A stretch of DNA of 45,842 nucleotides from UBA4582 sp047630175 (lineage in GTDB: Bacteria > Pseudomonadota > Gammaproteobacteria > Pseudomonadales > Azotimanducaceae): positions 1-45,842 of the forward strand of contig JBLHVI010000021.1 in NCBI GenBank assembly GCA_047630175.1, written 5' to 3'. The notes below the pieces were generated by a model. It did not search any database. It worked only from the letters and a program-made list of their open reading frames with translations, and was not told the DNA's origin. This document shows, piece after piece, positions 41,822-45,842 of this stretch. Positions within the stretch are counted from its first letter, which is position 1. Each line of letters opens with the position of its first letter. A program made the translations under genes and the position numbers.

Positions 41822-43189
41822 TTATGAACCCGAGAGCATTTCCCTAAGAGCGGCTTGGCGACGTTTTTCTCCAGCAATATACTTTATGTAACGTCGTGAG
41901 CTTTTCTCTTTATCTTTATCTTTCGCGGCCTCACGAAACGACGCAGTAGCAACGTCCCAATCTTCTAGTTGCATCTGCGAGATACCACGCCAAAAATACA
42001 CATCCGCGACATCTTTTTCATCAATATCGTTATCCAGAGCCTGTTGGTAAGCAACGACAGCTTCCTTATGGCGATCTTCGTTCGACAAAGCCTGCGCTAA
42101 TCGATAGTACAAAGAACCTTCTTTCGAATAAGCTGCTGCGTCACGCCACGCATCAATGGCTTTCGACATGTCCTGTGACATCGTATAAGCGGTCGCTAAA
42201 AGCTTAGCGTTCTTCTCATCCTTGGTCACAATCTTGTTTTTGATGCCCAACTCAAGAATCTGCGCCGCCTCAAAAGGTACCTCGGCGTTCAACAGGCGCT
42301 GCGCTAACATCACGATCTCCGTTTCTTTCTCGAACAGACCCTGGCTGTAGGCAGCGTAATATGCGGATAACGACTTGTCTTCTTGGCCTTTCTCCGCATA
42401 CATACCCGCTAAATGCATCCAATACTGTTTCTTCGGATACACAACAATCATCTTCTCGAGTACGTTGATGACATTGTCGTTATCTTTCAGCTCGTTGTAG
42501 ATAACGACCTGCAAGTACCACCACGTTTCTTTGATGTCTCGCTCATTTGCTATAGCGATACGTTCTACTGCTAATGCCTGTTTTAGCGCATTCGTGTAGT
42601 CTTCGAGCTGATAGTAGGCGGTAGCTTTAATAAACGTAACACCCGCATCCGGATTGCCACGAAGCACTTCCCATCGATCCATATAGCCAATCGACTTCTT
42701 GTATTCTTCCTGAGAATAATACAGCTGGAACAATGCGCGCAGTGTCGACAGTTCCAATGCCTCGGTGATCTCTTGCTTTAATACGTTCTCATAAGACATA
42801 AGTGTATTAGGCAGGTCGTCCAGCGTGTAGTAAGCGAAAGCTAAGGTGTTCCAGATCTGCGCTAACTCGTAGCTGTTAATCCCGCGACTTTCACGCAAAG
42901 AATTCAGGATCTCAATCGCCTCTAGTGGATTCGCAACGACGTCTGGTCGCTCTTGCCCTTCTTCCAGCGGCACGGATTCTGGATCAATCAACACCTGTGC
43001 TTCTGACAGCGTCTTGTAAGTGCGCTCGCGCATGGCGGGCACCTTACGCGTCTCTTTTTTCTCTTCTTGCGCCTGCACGCTACCGATAGTTGGCAACACG
43101 CCCTGTGACATGTTGCCGACAATAGCCGGCGCACACCAGAGCGCGGTAACCGCTACCACTACGCCAAGCTTGACAGATATTTTATTCAT
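41822..43189 (-). CDS. Periplasmic TPR protein of a TonB2-type system
   Basis: A 455-residue exported protein. The N-terminal signal sequence (about 1-26, hydrophobic LGVVVAVTALWCAPAIVG) is followed by helical tetratricopeptide repeats over most of the length, for example YFWRGISQMQLEDWDVATAS and GSLYYRLAQALSNEDRHKEA. It is the last gene of the operon, 11 nt after tonB. TPR proteins at this position accompany TonB2 systems in marine gammaproteobacteria and are thought to help TonB or the receptor. Exact role unproven. Confidence 0.88.
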   Translation of the reverse strand: MNKISVKLGVVVAVTALWCAPAIVGNMSQGVLPTIGSVQAQEEKKETRKVPAMRERTYKTLSEAQVLIDPESVPLEEGQERPDVVANPLEAIEILNSLRESRGINSYELAQIWNTLAFAYYTLDDLPNTLMSYENVLKQEITEALELSTLRALFQLYYSQEEYKKSIGYMDRWEVLRGNPDAGVTFIKATAYYQLEDYTNALKQALAVERIAIANERDIKETWWYLQVVIYNELKDNDNVINVLEKMIVVYPKKQYWMHLAGMYAEKGQEDKSLSAYYAAYSQGLFEKETEIVMLAQRLLNAEVPFEAAQILELGIKNKIVTKDEKNAKLLATAYTMSQDMSKAIDAWRDAAAYSKEGSLYYRLAQALSNEDRHKEAVVAYQQALDNDIDEKDVADVYFWRGISQMQLEDWDVATASFREAAKDKDKEKSSRRYIKYIAGEKRRQAALREMLSGS

Positions 43190-43200
43190 CTTCAGCGCCT

Positions 43201-43851
43201 CTAACCGTCAGCCAATTGGAACGAAATCTTATTCTGTACACCGGCGGTCTCAACGGGTTCTCCGTCTACGACTTTAGGCTTGTACTTGAACTTCTCTGCC
43301 GCCTGCTGAGCTGCTCGGTCAAACACTTTATTGGGGCTATCAAAACAATCACCCTCAACGCGTGCATTTTTTACCCAACCACAATTGCTCACGACTAATG
43401 AATTCTTCACGGTTCCCTGGGCAGTCACAGTGAACTCCACAATCACCCAGCCTTCCATTCCTCGTTGCAATGCCCGTCGAGGATATTGAGGCTGCACCTT
43501 AACAATCGGCAGGTAGTCACCATCGCTGATGCCAAATCCGTTGCCGCCAACGTCAACGCTAACGCTCATGTCAACATTCGACATTGAGAAACCCGCGTTA
43601 TCTACGGCCACATTGAAGTTCTGTGGCGGTGTGTCGGGTGGGGGTTCATCTGGTGGTGGTGGCTTCTTCGGTTTCCGATCCTTGGCCTGAACCTCTTGAT
43701 CCTGCTTGACGCGCACAAAATCGACTAGATTCCCGATTTTGTCATCAGTGATCGCACTATCAGCCCCGGCGATCAGCGCTTGCATCAGATAAAACAACGC
43801 CAGGGTTACGAACACCCCGACAATAACTGAAAATCCTATTCTAACTATCAT
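43201..43851 (-). CDS. tonB: TonB-family energy transducer
   Basis: A 216-residue TonB protein. One N-terminal membrane anchor (about 5-27) precedes a proline-rich periplasmic spacer (KKPPPPDEPPPDTPPQN, about 63-79). The C-terminal TonB domain (about 118-216) includes YPRRALQRGMEGWVIVEFTV. It carries proton-motive energy from ExbB/ExbD to outer-membrane receptors. It is shorter than E. coli TonB, as TonB2-type proteins are. AGGAG precedes the ATG. Gaps to exbD and the TPR gene are 11 nt each. Confidence 0.93.
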   Translation of the reverse strand: MIVRIGFSVIVGVFVTLALFYLMQALIAGADSAITDDKIGNLVDFVRVKQDQEVQAKDRKPKKPPPPDEPPPDTPPQNFNVAVDNAGFSMSNVDMSVSVDVGGNGFGISDGDYLPIVKVQPQYPRRALQRGMEGWVIVEFTVTAQGTVKNSLVVSNCGWVKNARVEGDCFDSPNKVFDRAAQQAAEKFKYKPKVVDGEPVETAGVQNKISFQLADG

Positions 43852-43862
43852 CCTGCAATCTC

Positions 43863-44261
43863 CTACTTGTCTTCTGAGGCTATCGCCACTTGGCTGATAC
43901 CAATACTTCTAGCAGCATCCATAATGGCAAGCACCTTCTCGACTTTAGATTCGCTATCAGCCTGAATGACCAGTCCACCCTTAGGATTTTCTGAATGCAA
44001 TCTTTCCATCGTCGGTCGCACATTTCTAACATCAACTTTCTTTTTATCAATCCAGATCGCACTGTCTGCACCAACGGCTACCAACAATGAGACCGTCTTC
44101 TTCATCTCTGCCGTTTTGGTGTCTGGCCGATTAATTTCAATGCCGGTTTCCTTAATGAACGTTGCCGTTACAATAAAGAAAATAAGCATGATAAACACCA
44201 CATCAAGCATCGGTGTTAAATCGGCAACCTTCTCATCTGATTCTTGGGATCTTCTACGCAT
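43863..44261 (-). CDS. exbD: ExbD-type biopolymer transport protein
   Basis: A 132-residue protein with one N-terminal membrane helix (about 16-37, LTPMLDVVFIMLIFFIVTAT). Asp20 lies in the position of the proton-path aspartate of ExbD. The periplasmic domain ends with IGISQVAIASEDK. The ATG at 44261 has AGGA upstream; a TTG at 44279 would add six residues. It forms the stator with the ExbB-like proteins encoded just upstream. Confidence 0.93.
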   Translation of the reverse strand: MRRRSQESDEKVADLTPMLDVVFIMLIFFIVTATFIKETGIEINRPDTKTAEMKKTVSLLVAVGADSAIWIDKKKVDVRNVRPTMERLHSENPKGGLVIQADSESKVEKVLAIMDAARSIGISQVAIASEDK

Positions 44262-44318
44262 TGTCCATATCCTAATCAAGCATCGCCGCAGGGAACCCTG
44301 CGGCTAGTGCAAGCGAAA

Positions 44319-44834
44319 TTAATGATCCATCGTTAGTGTGTCTTCCATATAGTCCGACTCAACCTGGACTTTGGAAACAATAAACGTATTCGCCAAAACG
44401 CCGGACAACGTGGCAACCATGCCCGACATTGTCGGAATCGTTGCCATGGAGACACCCGCAGCCATCGAGCGCGCATTACCACCGGAATACGTCATGGCTT
44501 CAAACACTGACACCATCCCTGTCACAGTACCCAACAGACCGAGTAGTGGCAGAAGTGAAATCAACGTCTTGATAAAATGCATGTTCGAGGTCAACTTCAA
44601 ATTGACCTCGGAGATCAGACGTAGCCTGATCATATGTGCATTCCAGGAAGTTCGCTCTTTACGGCCTTCCCAGTAGTTCAGTGCACGGCCTACGTCCAAC
44701 TTGTGCTCCGTGTTGATAAACAACACGCGCTCAAAGATCAAGGCCCACATAATAAAGGTAGCTCCGGCGATGAGGTATAATACATCACCACCGGCCTCTA
44801 GAAACGTTCGAATAGCAACAAATATTGCTTCCAT
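44319..44834 (-). CDS. exbB: ExbB-type proton channel protein (short)
   Basis: A 171-residue MotA/TolQ/ExbB-family protein with three hydrophobic segments (about 15-35, 88-110 and 128-152). The family signature is LLPLLGLLGTVTGMVSVFEA. Small ExbB proteins like this are typical ExbB2 proteins of TonB2 systems. The ATG lies 3 nt after the TtpC-like stop, so translation is probably coupled. A 57-nt spacer separates it from exbD. Confidence 0.92.
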   Translation of the reverse strand: MEAIFVAIRTFLEAGGDVLYLIAGATFIMWALIFERVLFINTEHKLDVGRALNYWEGRKERTSWNAHMIRLRLISEVNLKLTSNMHFIKTLISLLPLLGLLGTVTGMVSVFEAMTYSGGNARSMAAGVSMATIPTMSGMVATLSGVLANTFIVSKVQVESDYMEDTLTMDH

Positions 44835-44837
44835 GGC

Positions 44838-45842
44838 TTACTTACCTGCTTTCTCAGCGTGATCAGCAATCAAACCGGCACTCTGCTCAGTTAAAATATG
44901 CATGACACCACTACTACGTGATTGCACGATTGAATGCAGCAATACGGTAGGAATAGCAACAACCAAACCCAGTACCGTTGTTATCAATGCTTGAGAAATA
45001 CCGCCCGCCATAGTCTTGGGATCACCCGTGCCAAACAGCGTGATCGCTTGGAACGTCACAATCATACCAATAACCGTACCTAGCAGACCTAGCAGTGGCG
45101 CTACCATGGATATAATCTTAATAAAGGAAATACGTGCCTGAAGCGCCGGCTGCTCTTTGAGGATCGCCTCGTCAAGCTTGAGCTGCAGTGTTTCCGCATC
45201 AATATCCAAGTTCTCGTGATAGACAGCTAATACGCGACCCAATGGGTTGTTTGGATTAGCAACCGCTGCTTTCATCTGTGACCGTACGCGTGCGCCAACA
45301 ATACTGAGTGTTGTGAAGCGTTCAATAGACAGTAATAGTGCAACGATACCCAAACAGATAATCACGTAACCTGGTGTACCACCTTGATGAACTCGCTCTT
45401 CCAGTGTTGGTACCTGAACCTGCAGCGCCAACAGCTGACCACGTGTTGGGTCTAAGCCGAAAGGAACAAAGCCAGAAGTCGCAGCTTGTAATTCCGCTGT
45501 TGAATCAACGAATCGGCCTGCTGGCTGGCGTGCAAGTTCTTTGACGATATGGTTATCCATATCATAGGTGACATAGACACCTTCACTGATCAAGTTGAAT
45601 GTACCGATACGGATAACTTCTTGCTCAACCACTTCACCGTCTAGCTTGTTCACTTTGGCAGTAAACTTGGTGACCTTAGCCGATTCAGTCATTTCACGCT
45701 GCAGTTCAAACCATAGACGTTCAATTTCTTCAATACTGGCCAGTTTTGAGCTCTTGCCCATAGACTGCGCAAATTCGCCTAACCATTCACCACGACCAGG
45801 ATACTCGGCTGAGATGATTGAACCTTCGAAGACACCTTGAGT
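44838..45842 (-). CDS. TtpC-like large MotA/TolQ/ExbB protein, 5' end outside window
   Basis: The frame is open to the window edge: 27 codons upstream of the internal ATG at 45761 continue without a stop (GEWLGEFAQS just before it). The visible 334 residues therefore lack the true N-terminus. A periplasmic-looking N-terminal part is followed by a membrane helix (GYVIICLGIVALLLSIERF). The C-terminal channel domain has VAPLLGLLGTVIGMIVTFQA and GISQALITTVLGLVVAIPTV. TtpC is the extra ExbB-like component required by TonB2 systems in Vibrio. The order TtpC-ExbB-ExbD-TonB-TPR matches such operons. Confidence 0.9.
   Translation of the reverse strand, partial: TQGVFEGSIISAEYPGRGEWLGEFAQSMGKSSKLASIEEIERLWFELQREMTESAKVTKFTAKVNKLDGEVVEQEVIRIGTFNLISEGVYVTYDMDNHIVKELARQPAGRFVDSTAELQAATSGFVPFGLDPTRGQLLALQVQVPTLEERVHQGGTPGYVIICLGIVALLLSIERFTTLSIVGARVRSQMKAAVANPNNPLGRVLAVYHENLDIDAETLQLKLDEAILKEQPALQARISFIKIISMVAPLLGLLGTVIGMIVTFQAITLFGTGDPKTMAGGISQALITTVLGLVVAIPTVLLHSIVQSRSSGVMHILTEQSAGLIADHAEKAGK

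Noticed and set aside
45761..45842. ATG 45761 as the true start of the TtpC-like gene
   Set aside because: The frame continues open to the window edge with plausible coding sequence, and family members are longer, so the real start lies outside.
1..45842. Mobile element, prophage or defence island
   Set aside because: No transposase, integrase, phage structural gene, restriction, toxin-antitoxin or CRISPR gene is recognisable; the content is chromosomal housekeeping and metabolic genes.

Overview
This window reads as the chromosome of a free-living, probably marine, gammaproteobacterium. The block clpA-clpS-csp, mnmA-hflD-purB-roxA-GNAT resembles the Pseudomonas layout. The right edge carries a second-type TonB system (TtpC/ExbB/ExbD/TonB/TPR) like those of marine gammaproteobacteria. 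The taxonomic reading is inference from gene families and order. I see no prophage, insertion sequence, CRISPR array, rRNA or tRNA. Genes are dense and often translationally coupled by 1-15 nt overlaps, and several use GTG or TTG starts.

Layout. 1-210: gene-free, with a nested inverted repeat after clpA. 211-4425: N-degron proteolysis (clpA, clpS, minus strand), then a divergent cold-shock-domain gene with a pentapeptide-repeat tail coupled to an rluE-type pseudouridine synthase. 4411-5612: moaC-moaD-moaE (molybdopterin), minus strand. 5781-11884: mnmA-hflD, purB-roxA and a GNAT-GNAT-PLD-like fusion. 11881-13244: rraA and a lytic transglycosylase. 13267-16528: an Lrp-type regulator divergent from a saccharopine/lysine dehydrogenase and an antiquitin-type aldehyde dehydrogenase, a likely lysine-catabolic unit. 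16645-18865: prpB-prpC (2-methylcitrate cycle). 19009-23456: pabB, thrH, cysB and a 5'-nucleotidase. 23570-28045: a tightly packed run VWA - membrane J-domain - RDD - unknown helical protein - gph - omega-amino acid aminotransferase. 28035-29903: a PAS hybrid histidine kinase. 30104-32585: an SDR, then metA behind a SAM-II riboswitch with terminator, then a cyclic-nucleotide-binding protein. 32700-35089: GNAT, small ORF, ADP/ATP-carrier-like MFS and VOC protein. 35347-40579: a SerC-type aminotransferase, SMP-30 lactonase and a complete TctCBA tripartite tricarboxylate transporter. 40678-41745: rsgA. 41822-45842: the TonB2-type energy-transduction operon, entering from the right edge and cut there.

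The best regulatory find is the metA leader (30953-31041). All four conserved SAM-II sequence blocks are present. They are followed by an intrinsic terminator, and a perfect 7-bp alternative pairing joins the riboswitch's 3' GCTAAA block to the terminator's left arm, giving a complete written-out SAM-off switch. The active-site Gly111 of the MetA protein indicates succinyl-CoA use. The best candidate for an incompletely described system is the VWA/J-domain/RDD/unknown operon at 23570-25974, which sits behind a divergent promoter carrying three ATTGTTA repeats and a 14-bp palindrome.
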